A stretch of DNA of 64,000 nt from CAWHNT01 sp963830775. GTDB taxonomy: Bacteria; Pseudomonadota; Alphaproteobacteria; Geminicoccales; Geminicoccaceae. Made by a program: the position numbers and the translations under genes. The stretch covers positions 124,001-188,000 of the forward strand of contig CAWHNT010000011.1 of the NCBI GenBank assembly GCA_963830775.1. Reading direction: 5' to 3'. Below the pieces are notes generated by a model. It had not been told where the DNA came from, searched no databases, and saw only the letters and a list, made by a program, of their open reading frames with translations. Positions 29,461-39,714 of the stretch are shown piece by piece (position 1 is the stretch's first letter; each line of letters begins with the position of its first letter).

Positions 29461-30483
29461 ATGACCGAGATCGACGCAGCAGCTTCCGAGCGGACCGCCT
29501 ATGTCGTCGCCGTATGCAATCTCAAGGGCGGCACCGGCAAGAGCACGCTGTCGGTGAACCTCGCCTGCGCCTTCGCCGAGCTCGGCGCGCGCGTGGCCCT
29601 GGTCGACAATGACGAGCAGGGAAGTGCGGCCGCCTGGGGTGCCGCTGGCCGGCTCCCGATCCGCTGCCTCCATCTCCCCCTGCCGCGGCCCGAGGGTATC
29701 GGCCCCTGGATCACGGATCTGCTGGCGCAGCGCCTCGGGCATGACGTGATCTTCGTCGACTTCCCGGCGGGGCTGGCTCCGACCCTGGCGGTCACGCTCC
29801 TGATGAGCTCGATGATCCTCGTCCCCTGTGCGCCCAACGAGCTGGAGATCGCGGCCACGCGACGGATGATGCAGCACGTCGCCAAGGTACGGGCCGAGCG
29901 GCCGCACGATCCACCGGACGTGCTCGTCGTCCCCAACCGCGTGATCGGGATCGAGCACGGGATCGCCGAGTTCCTGGCCCGTCTGACGACCTTCGGCGAG
30001 GAGCTGACGCCTCCGGTGCGCTTCAGCGGCGACTACGACCAGGCCTTCGGTGAGGGCCTCTGGGTCGGCGCCCACCGCCCCGGCTCCAGCGCGCACGAGG
30101 AGCTGCTGGCCCTGGCCGAGCGTCTGGGCGCCCGCCTGGAGACGCGGCCGCCTGCGGTCTGGCCGCCGGCGCGCACGGCTTCGGCACGGCCGGAGCCGGC
30201 GCTGGGCGCCTCCGGCCTCAAGCCACGCCCGCCCGCGCCGCCGGCTGCCGCAACACCGCCTGCGCCCGTGGCCACTGTCACTCCCTTCCCCGCTCTACGG
30301 CCCCGTCCCGTCAGCTCCAGCGCTCGGGGCGAGGCGCCGACGCTGGCCAAGCTCGCCACGACCGGCGACGCCAACGTCGACGGCCCGAAGGTCATCTACC
30401 TGGACGAGGCCATGCCCCAGCCGCCGCAGCGCTCGTTCATGCGCTGGGCGCTGCGCCTCGTCGGCAGCAGGGCCGCGCTTTAG
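29461..30483 (+). CDS. ParA/MinD-type ATPase, copy 2
   Basis: A 340-residue paralogue of the preceding ATPase, aligned residue for residue over the first ~230 positions: Walker A KGGTGKST again at residues 22-29, VALVDNDEQGSAAAWG, and VIFVDFPAGLAP. The tail is a long Pro/Ala linker followed by PKVIYLDEAMPQ (from ~309) and a short basic amphipathic end FMRWALRLVG. The LDE motif is shared with copy 1 although the linkers differ, implying a conserved docking site. A strong terminator follows. Confidence 0.82.
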   Translation: MTEIDAAASERTAYVVAVCNLKGGTGKSTLSVNLACAFAELGARVALVDNDEQGSAAAWGAAGRLPIRCLHLPLPRPEGIGPWITDLLAQRLGHDVIFVDFPAGLAPTLAVTLLMSSMILVPCAPNELEIAATRRMMQHVAKVRAERPHDPPDVLVVPNRVIGIEHGIAEFLARLTTFGEELTPPVRFSGDYDQAFGEGLWVGAHRPGSSAHEELLALAERLGARLETRPPAVWPPARTASARPEPALGASGLKPRPPAPPAAATPPAPVATVTPFPALRPRPVSSSARGEAPTLAKLATTGDANVDGPKVIYLDEAMPQPPQRSFMRWALRLVGSRAAL

Positions 30484-30494
30484 CTGAAACAGGA

Positions 30495-30526
30495 ACGGCG
30501 CCCCGGGGGGAACCCCGGGGCGCCGT
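30495..30526. terminator. Hairpin terminator after the ParA pair
   Basis: A 14-bp perfect stem (ACGGCGCCCCGGGG with its complement) and GGAA loop lie 12 bases after the ParA copy 2 stop, between convergent genes, so it can serve both directions. Confidence 0.8.
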
Positions 30527-30555
30527 CTTGCGCCGAAACCCGCGCAAGGACCGCG

Positions 30556-31512
30556 TCAGGTGGTCCGGCCCTGTTCCTGCTGACGTGCAGTCGAGCTGCC
30601 GTTGCCACTCACCGTGCCGGCAACCGTGCTGGCCGGGAGCGTGCCCGTCGCAGCCGCCATGCTGGCGGCAACCGAGCTCGGCCGGTCGGCCGTTGCCCTG
30701 CCTGTCGGCGGCTGCGGGCGCTGGACGCGCAGATTGTTCTGCACGTAGCTGACGCCCGAGACGCGCTCGACGATGTCCTCGGCCCGGCGCCGTGCCTCAC
30801 GACTGTCGATGGAGCCCGAGAGCGTGACCTCGGAGGCGTTCACCGTGACGTCGATCTCGGAGGCGTCGACCCACGGATCGTCGGCCAACCGGTCGCTCAC
30901 ATCCTCCTTGATCCGCTCGTCGGAGCGGGTGTAGCCGCGTGGGCCCCGGCCGCGATGGTCCTGCTGGCGGCGGCGCTCGGCATCCTCGTCGCCGAACCAG
31001 GAGGCCACCTCGTCGCTGGCGCGATCCCACCAGCCGCGCTCGCCGCGGCCGCCGGACCCGCCGGTGACCCGGCGCTCGTTCTCGTAGTCGCGGCCCGGCC
31101 CGTAGCCCCGGCCCTCGTTGCCGACGAAGCCCTGGCCGTATCCTTCCTCGGCCCAGTCGGTGCCGAAGTCGCGGCCGCGCTCGCGGCCCAGATCGTCGCG
31201 GAAGCCGGCGCGGCCGCGCTCCCAGTCGCCGCGGCCGCGGTCGCCGCCATAGGGATCACGGCCGAAGGAGTGGCCTCGATCCTCGTCCCAGCCCCGGTTC
31301 CGCTGGCCTTGCGCGCCGAAGTCACCGCCGGCACCGGCCTCGAAGGAGCCGCCATGCCGGCGATAACCACGCTGGAAGCCCTCGTCGCCGCGGGCGAACT
31401 CGCGCTCGTCGCGGGAGCCTCCGCCCGGCTGCGGCCGATGCCACTCGCGGCCCTCGTCCCGTCCGCGGTCATAGCGGTCGCGCTCGTCGCGCCTCCGGTC
31501 CCAGTCTGCCAT
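30556..31512 (-). CDS. BON-domain protein with Arg/Gly/Asp-rich N-terminus
   Basis: A 318-residue protein. Residues 1-~175 are low complexity, rich in R, G, D, Y and W, with repeated DRGR/GRDP-like tracts. A short SWFGDEDA motif follows, as in a known group of alphaproteobacterial stress proteins, then a BON domain (~205-265: EDVSDRLADDPWVDASEIDV, VNASEVTLSGSIDSREARRR, VSGVSYVQNNLRV). BON domains bind phospholipid membranes or stabilise envelopes. The C-terminal tail is Ser/Thr/Ala-rich. ATG 31512 is preferred; the longer frame upstream lacks similarity. Confidence 0.8.
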   Translation of the reverse strand: MADWDRRRDERDRYDRGRDEGREWHRPQPGGGSRDEREFARGDEGFQRGYRRHGGSFEAGAGGDFGAQGQRNRGWDEDRGHSFGRDPYGGDRGRGDWERGRAGFRDDLGRERGRDFGTDWAEEGYGQGFVGNEGRGYGPGRDYENERRVTGGSGGRGERGWWDRASDEVASWFGDEDAERRRQQDHRGRGPRGYTRSDERIKEDVSDRLADDPWVDASEIDVTVNASEVTLSGSIDSREARRRAEDIVERVSGVSYVQNNLRVQRPQPPTGRATADRPSSVAASMAAATGTLPASTVAGTVSGNGSSTARQQEQGRTT

Positions 31513-31562
31513 CGGTCTGGCCCTTTCGATTGGGGGCTGCATGGCCCCGATCGCCTCTGTGG

Positions 31563-32435
31563 CTAGAACCCGGCACCGCTGGGCCGGTTCCCGGCAGGGC
31601 GCAGCTCGAGGCAGCGGACGATCCCGGCCAGATCGGGCCAGGTGCGCACCTCCAGCCCATGCTGCCCGAACCATGCCCCGAGTGCCGCCTCCTGGCCGCG
31701 GCCGATCTCGATGAGCGCGACGCCGGCAGGTGCCAGCAGCCGGAGCAGGTCCGGCGTCAGCGCCCGGTAGGCGTCGAGCCCGTCCTCCCCGCCGTCGAGC
31801 GCCAGGCGCGGCTCGTGCATGGCGACCTCGGGCTCGAGCGAGGCGAGGTCGGCCGTGGCGATGTAGGGCGGGTTGGCGAGGATCAGGTCGAAGGCGGGCT
31901 CCAGGCCCTGGCCCCAGCTGGTCCGCAGGAGACGGGTGCGATCGGCAAGGCCCAGCCGCGCGGCGTTGGCCGCCGCTACCGCCAGCGCCTGGTCGGAGAG
32001 GTCGGTGCCGGTGCCGGTGGCGTTCGGGAACAGGGCGAGGACGGCGAGGAGGAGGCAGCCGCTGCCGGTGCCGAGGTCGAGGACGCGCAAGCGTGCGGCA
32101 CGGTCGGGGAGGAGGCGGCAGGCGGCGTCGACCAGGGTCTCGGTCTCGGGGCGGGGCACCAGGACGCCGGGTCTTATTTCCAGCTCATGACCGTGGAACT
32201 CCCGCCGGCCGAGGATGTAGGCAAGCGGCATGCGGGTTGCCCGCTGCTCGACCAGCCTCGCGAGCGAGGCTTGAGCGTCGGCCGAGAGCGGGGCGTGCGG
32301 GTCCGCGAGCTGGCGCTCGCGGGTGAGGCCGGTGGCGTGCTCGAGGAGCAGCCGGGCCTCGGCCCTGGGCCCCTCGATGCCCACCGCACCAAGCCGGGCC
32401 GTGGCCCAGGTCAGGGCCGGGCCGACGCGGTCCAA
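31563..32435 (-). CDS. prmC: Peptide chain release factor N5-glutamine methyltransferase
   Basis: A 290-residue SAM-dependent methyltransferase that methylates the Gln of the GGQ motif in release factors. The SAM motif LRVLDLGTGSGCLLLAVLAL and the catalytic LILANPPYIA are clear, with REFHGHELEIRPGVLVPRPE and ETLVDAACRLL before them. The start is probably TTG at 32435, six bases after the prfA stop, giving the usual prfA-prmC coupling. Confidence 0.92.
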   Translation of the reverse strand: MDRVGPALTWATARLGAVGIEGPRAEARLLLEHATGLTRERQLADPHAPLSADAQASLARLVEQRATRMPLAYILGRREFHGHELEIRPGVLVPRPETETLVDAACRLLPDRAARLRVLDLGTGSGCLLLAVLALFPNATGTGTDLSDQALAVAAANAARLGLADRTRLLRTSWGQGLEPAFDLILANPPYIATADLASLEPEVAMHEPRLALDGGEDGLDAYRALTPDLLRLLAPAGVALIEIGRGQEAALGAWFGQHGLEVRTWPDLAGIVRCLELRPAGNRPSGAGF

Positions 32436-32441
32436 GCGGGC

Positions 32442-33504
32442 CTAGCCGGCTTCGGCCAGGCGAGCCGCCTGATCCTCGGCGATCAGGGCCTCGACGATCT
32501 CGTCCAGCGCCTGGCCCGTGATCACCTGGTCGAGCTTGTAGAGGGTGAGGTTGATGCGGTGGTCGGTGACCCGGTTCTGCGGGAAGTTGTAGGTGCGGAT
32601 GCGCTCGGAGCGGTCGCCGGAGCCCACCTGCCCACGGCGGTCCTGGGCACGGGCGCTTGCCTGGGCCTCGCGCTCGCGCTCGTAGAGCCGGGCGCGGAGC
32701 AGCTTCATCGCCCGGGACCGGTTCTTGTGCTGCGACTTCTCCTCCTGGATCGCGATCGCGATGCCGGTCGGGAGATGGGTGACGCGCACCGCACTCTCGG
32801 TCCGGTTCACGTGCTGGCCGCCGGCACCCGAGGCGCGGAAGACGTCGATGCGGAGGTCCTTGTCGTCGATGACGATGTCGATCTCGTCGACCTCGGGCAG
32901 CACCGCCACCGTGGCGGCCGAGGTGTGGATGCGCCCCTGGGTCTCGGTCGCCGGCACGCGCTGGACGCGGTGCACGCCGGCCTCGAACTTGAGCCGCGCG
33001 AACACGCCCTGGCCGCCGATGGTGAGCACGGCCTCCTTGACCCCGCCGAGGTCGCTCTCGCTCAGCGACATCACCTCGACCCGCCAGCCGCGGAGCTCGG
33101 CATAGCGCTCGTACATCTGCAAGCAGATCGGCGGCGAAGAGGGCGGCCTCGTCGCCACCGGTGCCGGCCCGGATCTCGACGATGGCGTTCTTCTCGTCGG
33201 CGATGTCCTTGGGCAGGAGGAGGAGCCGCAGCTCGCGCTCCAGCGCCGGCAGCCGCGCCTCCACGACGCGCAGCTCGTCCTCGGCCAGGGCCTTCATCTC
33301 CGGATCGCCCAGCATGGCGTCCAGATCGCGGGCCTCGCGGCGGGCCTCGTTGTAGCGCTCGATCCCGGCGACCACGGGCTCGAGGCTCGAATACTCGCGC
33401 GCGAGCGGCACGTACTCGGACTGCGAGACCGACGCGAGCAGGGCCTGGAGCTCGTCGCGCCGGGCCAGGATCTGCTCCAGCCGCTGGTCGAAGCTCGAGG
33501 CCAT
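32442..33504 (-). CDS. prfA: Peptide chain release factor 1 (one-base frameshift, probably sequence error)
   Basis: RF1 of about 353 residues that reads UAA and UAG stop codons. The N-terminal helical domain starts MASSFDQRLEQILARRDELQ; IVEIRAGTGGDEAALFAADL leads to the break; the second frame resumes QMYERYAELRGWRVEVMSLS, with the codon-recognition area and the catalytic GGQ in SGAGGQHVNRTESAVR. An extra A in the AA at 33121-33122 separates the halves; its removal gives DLLQMYERY. Length 1063 fits one insertion. RF1 is essential, so this is most likely an assembly or sequencing error. Confidence 0.92.
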
Positions 33505-34739
33505 GGCTTAAGAGCCGAGGCGCTCGAGGAGGCGGTCCGTGGCGACCTCCTCGTCGGCGCCGCTGTCGAGATCGCGCAGGCGGACGACATCGCGGGCGAT
33601 CTCGTCGTCGCCCAGCGAGACCGCGAAGCGGGCGCCCAGCCGGTCGGCACGCTTCATGCGCTGCCCGGGCTTGCCCTTGTAGGCGAGCTCGACCGCATGG
33701 CCGGCACGGCGCAGCCGTTGCGCCAGCTCCCATGCCCGCGGCTCGGCCTGGGGCGCCGATGGGAACGATCGCGATCGGCCTGTCGGCGGCCGGCGCCTCC
33801 GGCAGGAGCATGGAGAGACGCTCGACGCCGGCGGCCCAGCCGACGCCCGGGACGTCCGGTCCGCCCATGTCGCGCATCAGGCCGTCATAGCGGCCGCCGG
33901 CGATCACGGCCCCTTGCGAGCCCAGGGCCGTGGTGACGAACTCGAAGGCGGTGTGGGTGTAGTAGTCCAGGCCGCGGACCAGCCTCGGGTTCGTTCTGTA
34001 CTTCACGCCCAGGCGTTCCAGGCCTTCCCGGACCTGGGCGAAGAAGGTGCGGCTGGCCTCGTTCAGATGCTCCTCGAGCGGCGGTGCGTCCGCCAGCACG
34101 GCGCGGTCGCCCGGGTCCTTGCTGTCCAGGATGCGCAAGGGGTTGCGCTCCAGACGGTGCAGGCTGTCGGCGGAGAGGCGCTCTTTATGGCCCTCAAGGT
34201 AGGCGACGAGGGCATCGCGATAGGCCTGCCGGCTCTCCTTGTCGCCCAGCGTGTTGAGCTCGAGCGTGACGTGCTCGGCCATGCCCAGCTCGTCCAGGAT
34301 GTGCTGGCCCAGCGCCATGACCTCGACATCGCCCATGGGCTCGGAGGCACCCAGGAGCTCGACGCCGATCTGGTGGAACTGGCGCAGGCGGCCCTTCTGC
34401 GGCCGCTCGTAGCGGAACATCGGGCCATAGTAGAAGAGCTTGAGCGGCAGCTCCTGCATCATGCCGCCGGTGATCACGGCGCGTGCCACGGCCGCCGTGT
34501 TCTCGGGCCGCAGGCAGAGCTTGTCGCCGCCGCGGTCCTCGAAGACATACATCTCCTTGGTGACGACGTCGGAGGTGTCGCCCAGCGTGCGGGCGAAGAC
34601 TTCCAGATGCTCGAAGATGGGGGTCGCGATCTCGCCATAGCCGTAGCGGCGGGCAAGCTCGCGGCCGGTCTCGGCGACCATCCGGTGGCGGCGGAGATCC
34701 TCGCCCAGGAGGTCGTGGGTGCCCCGCGGCGGGCGCAGC

Positions 34740-35984
<1,245 letters not shown>

Positions 35985-36169
35985 GTGCCTACCGGAAGGA
36001 GGAGGAAGCTACGGCGCCGATATGCCCTTCCGGAGCCTCGGCCTCAAGCGGGCTTGGTCGGCCTGCCCCTTCGCGCGGTCATCGGGGTGCCGTGCGACCA
36101 TGCCGGAGTCCTGCAACCCTGGATGCCGCGGTCGAGCCGCGGCATGACAGAACAGGGTGTCCGACTTGA

Positions 36170-37261
36170 TCAGCCGCCGCGGGCAGGGCCGCCGCCGAGC
36201 TGGTCCGGGGCCAGCGAGCGGTTGCGGACGACCTCGCCGCTGAGGCCAAGCTGGCCGCGGCTCTGGCCATCGACGACGAGCTCGATGCCGCCGGCGTTGC
36301 CCGTCCACAAGGCAAGGTCGCCACGATCGGGCAGGGCGAAGCGGTCGCCGCGCTGCATGGTGCGGGTGCGGACATAGTCGCGGCCGGTGCTGCGGACCTG
36401 GACCCAGGTGGTCTCGCGGGCAACCAGGGTCAGGCGGCCCTCGGCGTCGTCGTCGCTGGCGACTGCCGGGCGGGCGGCGTTGATGCGGTCGCTTTCCAGG
36501 GCCGCCAGGAGCTCGGTGGTGGAGGCGGGAGCGGCACTCGCCGAGCTGGGGGTGGAGGTGCGGGCCTCGCTGCCGATGACACTGGCGGCGCGGGCCTCGG
36601 ACGGATCGTCGTCCTCGGCGACCAGGGCCTGGAGAGCGCCGGTGGATGCCGCCGCCGGGGGCCGGAGTGCCGCCGCACGCTCGTCGGCCGGCGGTGCCGC
36701 CCGCATGGCACCGGCCGGCGCGGCGGGCGGCCGGGCGGCGGCCGCGATCCGGTTCTCGTCGGCACGGCGCAGCGTGTCGGTCGCGAGGCGGGCCATCTCA
36801 CCCGGCGCCTCGGCCACTGGCTCCTTACCGCCACGATCCACATGATAGATCATGTAGTAGCCGCTGTAGACGGCGGCAGCGAGGAGGGCCGAGGCCGTCA
36901 GCATCACGGCCGTGCCGCGGCGCGATTCAGCAATCGGCTCGCGGTAGACCAACTCGGGCGGTGCTGCGACGCTTGCCGTCGAGGATTTGAGGGAGGCTAC
37001 CAGCTGCTCGCCGTCGAGTCCCAGATGGGCGCCGTAGCTGCGCAGGAAGCCCACCACGTAGGGCCGGCCCGGAATGCGGCCGAACTCGCCCGCCTCCAGG
37101 GCCTCGATGTAGGCCGGCCGGATCCTGAGCTGGTCGGCAACCGCGTCGATGGTCTCGCTGCCGGAGGTTCGCGCCTCGCGCAGACGGCGACCAATGTCGC
37201 GCGCAACCTCCAGGCTACGATCCTGAGCCTCGACCGGTGGCTTAGGGCGTGTCTTCAGCAT
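36170..37261 (-). CDS. RodZ-like membrane protein with helix-turn-helix and DUF4115 domains
   Basis: A 363-residue bitopic protein. Residues ~25-95 form a Cro-like HTH_25 domain (DIGRRLREARTSGSETIDAV, LRIRPAYIEALEAGEFGRIP, GRPYVVGFLRSYGAHLGLDG), a single membrane helix is near residues 120-140 (AVMLTASALLAAAVYSGYYM), then a long Ala/Pro-rich periplasmic linker and a C-terminal DUF4115 domain (LTLVARETTWVQVRSTGRDY, GDRFALPDRGDLALWTGNAG). This layout matches RodZ, which links MreB to the elongasome. It is located just upstream of ispG, as is common for RodZ-type genes. Confidence 0.85.
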   Translation of the reverse strand: MLKTRPKPPVEAQDRSLEVARDIGRRLREARTSGSETIDAVADQLRIRPAYIEALEAGEFGRIPGRPYVVGFLRSYGAHLGLDGEQLVASLKSSTASVAAPPELVYREPIAESRRGTAVMLTASALLAAAVYSGYYMIYHVDRGGKEPVAEAPGEMARLATDTLRRADENRIAAAARPPAAPAGAMRAAPPADERAAALRPPAAASTGALQALVAEDDDPSEARAASVIGSEARTSTPSSASAAPASTTELLAALESDRINAARPAVASDDDAEGRLTLVARETTWVQVRSTGRDYVRTRTMQRGDRFALPDRGDLALWTGNAGGIELVVDGQSRGQLGLSGEVVRNRSLAPDQLGGGPARGG

Positions 37262-37381
37262 CGGAAATTCCGTGGCACCGTCCGCCGCAGGTGACGGGCG
37301 GAGAGAAGAGCCGCTCTTAGATAGCAAATGGTGGCGCCAACTCCAAACCCGTTTCCCTGCAAAGTGCCCAAAATGCGGCGC

Positions 37382-39712
37382 CTATAGTGGCTGATAGACG
37401 CTCATCGGCAACACCACGTCATGGTCCCTGGCATAAGCCTGAAGCCGGCCGCGGAGGCTGTGGTCGGGAAGGTCGAGCAGCGAGCTCACGTAACGGTTGA
37501 GAGCCGTGGCCTCGAGGCTGCGGATCATCGCCTTCACCGGCCCGACCTCGCTGGGTGAGACCGAGAGGTGCCGCACGCCCAGGCCCACGAGCGCCATGGC
37601 CTCGAGCGGCCGGCTCGCCATCTCGCCGCACAGGCTGAGGCGCACGCCGGCGGCCCGGGTCCGCTCGACGAGGTCGCGCAGCAGGGACAAGGCGGGCGGC
37701 GAGAGGGCGTCGTAGCGGTCGACGAGGGCCGGGTTGCCGCGGTCGCAGGCGAACAGGAACTGGAGCAGGTCGTTGCTGCCGATGGAGACGAAGTCGACCC
37801 GCGGCAGGAGGGCAGGGAGCTGCCAGAACAAGGCCGGGACCTCGAGCATGACGCCGACCTCGATCGCCGCCGGGAGCGTCCGGCCGGCCCGCCGGGCGCG
37901 CTCCGTCTCGAGATCGAGCAGGCGGCGCGCGGCCACGAGCTCGGCCACCTCGGCCACCATCGGGAACATCAGGCAGAGGCTGCGGCCGCTCGCGGCCGCC
38001 AGGAGTGCCCGGAGCTGCACCCGCAGGATGGCCGGCCGGTCCAGCATCATCCGCATCGCCCGCCAGCCCATGGCCGGGTTCTCCTCGGCCGGCATCCGCC
38101 AGTAGGGCAGGTGCTTGTCGCTGCCGACATCGAGGGTGCGGAAGATCACCGGCCGTTCGCCGGCCTGCTTCAGGATCTTGCCGTAATAGTCGGTCTGCGC
38201 CGCCAGATCGGGGAAGCGCGGCTGGGCCATGAAGGAGAGCTCGGTGCGGTAGAGGCCGCAGCCGTCGGCGGCGGTGGCGTCGAGCTCCGCCAGATCCATG
38301 AGGAAGGCGGCGTTGATGGAGAGACTGACCCTGATCCCCTCGCGGGTCACGGTCGGCAGCTCGCGCAAGGCCTCGAAGCCGCGGCGGCGCTCGTAGCGGG
38401 CCTTGAGCGCCACCTGGAACGCCTGCTGCACCTCGTCGCCCGGGCGGACGAAGAGGTGGCCGTTGTCGGCGTCCAGCGCCAGGGAATCGCCGGCGTCGAC
38501 GAAGTCCATGATCCCGTCGACCCGGCCCAGCATCGGCACGTCGAAGGCGCGGGCGACGATGGTGACGTGCGCGGTGCGCGAGCCCTCCTCGAGGACGACG
38601 CCGCGCAGCCGGGCGCGGTCATATTCCAGGAGGTCGGCCGCACTCAGGTTGCGGGCGACGAGGATGACCTCGGGCGGCAGCGCGCTGGGGTCATGGGTGG
38701 CGGCCTTGCCGACCAGATGGCGGAGCAGGCGGTCGGCCAGATCCTCGAGGTCGATCAGCCGCTCGCGCAGATAAGGGTCGCTGGCGTGGCCGATGCGCAG
38801 CCGGTTCTCCTCCTGGACCCGGCGCACGGCGGCCTCGGCCGAGAGGCCGGTCTCGATCGCCTCGCGGATGCGCCGCAGCCAGCCCATGTCGTGGGCGAAC
38901 ATGCGGTAGGCTTCCAGCACCTCGCGCTGCTCGCCGGCCATGAGGTCGGCGCGGCTGAGCATGGCGTCGAGCGAGGTGCGGAGCTGGACGATGGCGCGGT
39001 CGAGCCTGGAGATCTCGGAGGCGGGGTCGTCCGCGAGCAGGCGGGTGACCTCGACCTTGGGCTCGTGCATCCAGGCCTGGCCCATGGCCACACCCTCGAC
39101 CAGCCGCAGCCCATCGAGCCGGCGCATCTCCTTGCCGGGGCTGGCGACGTCGCCGTACTGGGCGCGGTCGACAAGGTCGCCGGCCGCGAACATCTCGGCC
39201 AGCACCGAGGCGATGACCTGCATCGCCTCGATCTCGTCCTCGCCATAGGCCTTGGCGGCGCGGTTCTGGACCGTGAGCACGCCCACGACCCGGCCGGAGC
39301 GGAGGATGGGGACGCCCAGGAAGGAGTGGTAGACCTCCTCGCCGGTCTCGGGGCGGAAGGCGAAGTCGGGATGGTGCTGGGCATCCTCGGTGTTGATGAC
39401 GAGGCCCTGGGCCGCGATCGAGCCGACCAGGCCCTCGCCCACGCGCAGGCGGGTGCGGTGGACCGCCTCCTTGGCCAGGCCCTCGGTGGCGAAGAGCTCC
39501 AGCACGTCGCCGACCCGGTGGACGTAGACCGAGCAGACCTCGGCCACGAGGTTGGCGGCGATCAGCGAGACCAGGCGGTCCAGCCGCTGCTGCGGCGTGA
39601 TCGGCTCGGCCACGACATCGATCAGGCGCTTGAGCAGGCGCCGCGAGCTGGAGAGCTCCGGCCGTTTCTCCAGCGGCGGCTCGGGAGGCGCGCCCCAGCC
39701 GCTTGCCGGCAT
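37382..39712 (-). CDS. ptsP: Phosphoenolpyruvate-protein phosphotransferase PtsP (EI-Ntr)
   Basis: A 776-residue enzyme I of the nitrogen-related PTS. An N-terminal GAF domain (~25-175, VCSVYVHRVGDVLELFATEG, SFLGVPILRSGRVVGVLTVQ) is followed by the PEP-utiliser N domain, the swivelling domain with phospho-His in EGSRTAHVTIVARAFDVPML, and the PEP-binding barrel (GCGLYRTELSFM, RPVIFRTLDVGSDKHLPYW, FVSIGSNDLLQFLFACDRGN, LCGEMASRPLEA). It senses nitrogen through GAF-bound glutamine and passes phosphate to NPr and EIIA-Ntr. The aspartokinase-ptsP linkage is standard in alphaproteobacteria. Confidence 0.94.
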   Translation of the reverse strand: MPASGWGAPPEPPLEKRPELSSSRRLLKRLIDVVAEPITPQQRLDRLVSLIAANLVAEVCSVYVHRVGDVLELFATEGLAKEAVHRTRLRVGEGLVGSIAAQGLVINTEDAQHHPDFAFRPETGEEVYHSFLGVPILRSGRVVGVLTVQNRAAKAYGEDEIEAMQVIASVLAEMFAAGDLVDRAQYGDVASPGKEMRRLDGLRLVEGVAMGQAWMHEPKVEVTRLLADDPASEISRLDRAIVQLRTSLDAMLSRADLMAGEQREVLEAYRMFAHDMGWLRRIREAIETGLSAEAAVRRVQEENRLRIGHASDPYLRERLIDLEDLADRLLRHLVGKAATHDPSALPPEVILVARNLSAADLLEYDRARLRGVVLEEGSRTAHVTIVARAFDVPMLGRVDGIMDFVDAGDSLALDADNGHLFVRPGDEVQQAFQVALKARYERRRGFEALRELPTVTREGIRVSLSINAAFLMDLAELDATAADGCGLYRTELSFMAQPRFPDLAAQTDYYGKILKQAGERPVIFRTLDVGSDKHLPYWRMPAEENPAMGWRAMRMMLDRPAILRVQLRALLAAASGRSLCLMFPMVAEVAELVAARRLLDLETERARRAGRTLPAAIEVGVMLEVPALFWQLPALLPRVDFVSIGSNDLLQFLFACDRGNPALVDRYDALSPPALSLLRDLVERTRAAGVRLSLCGEMASRPLEAMALVGLGVRHLSVSPSEVGPVKAMIRSLEATALNRYVSSLLDLPDHSLRGRLQAYARDHDVVLPMSVYQPL

Positions 39713-39714
39713 GG

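Noticed and set aside
31530..33890. A 786-codon plus-strand frame opposite prmC, prfA and the end of hisS
   Set aside because: It is antisense to three translation genes; the later part is pure Arg/Pro/Ala repeat composition.
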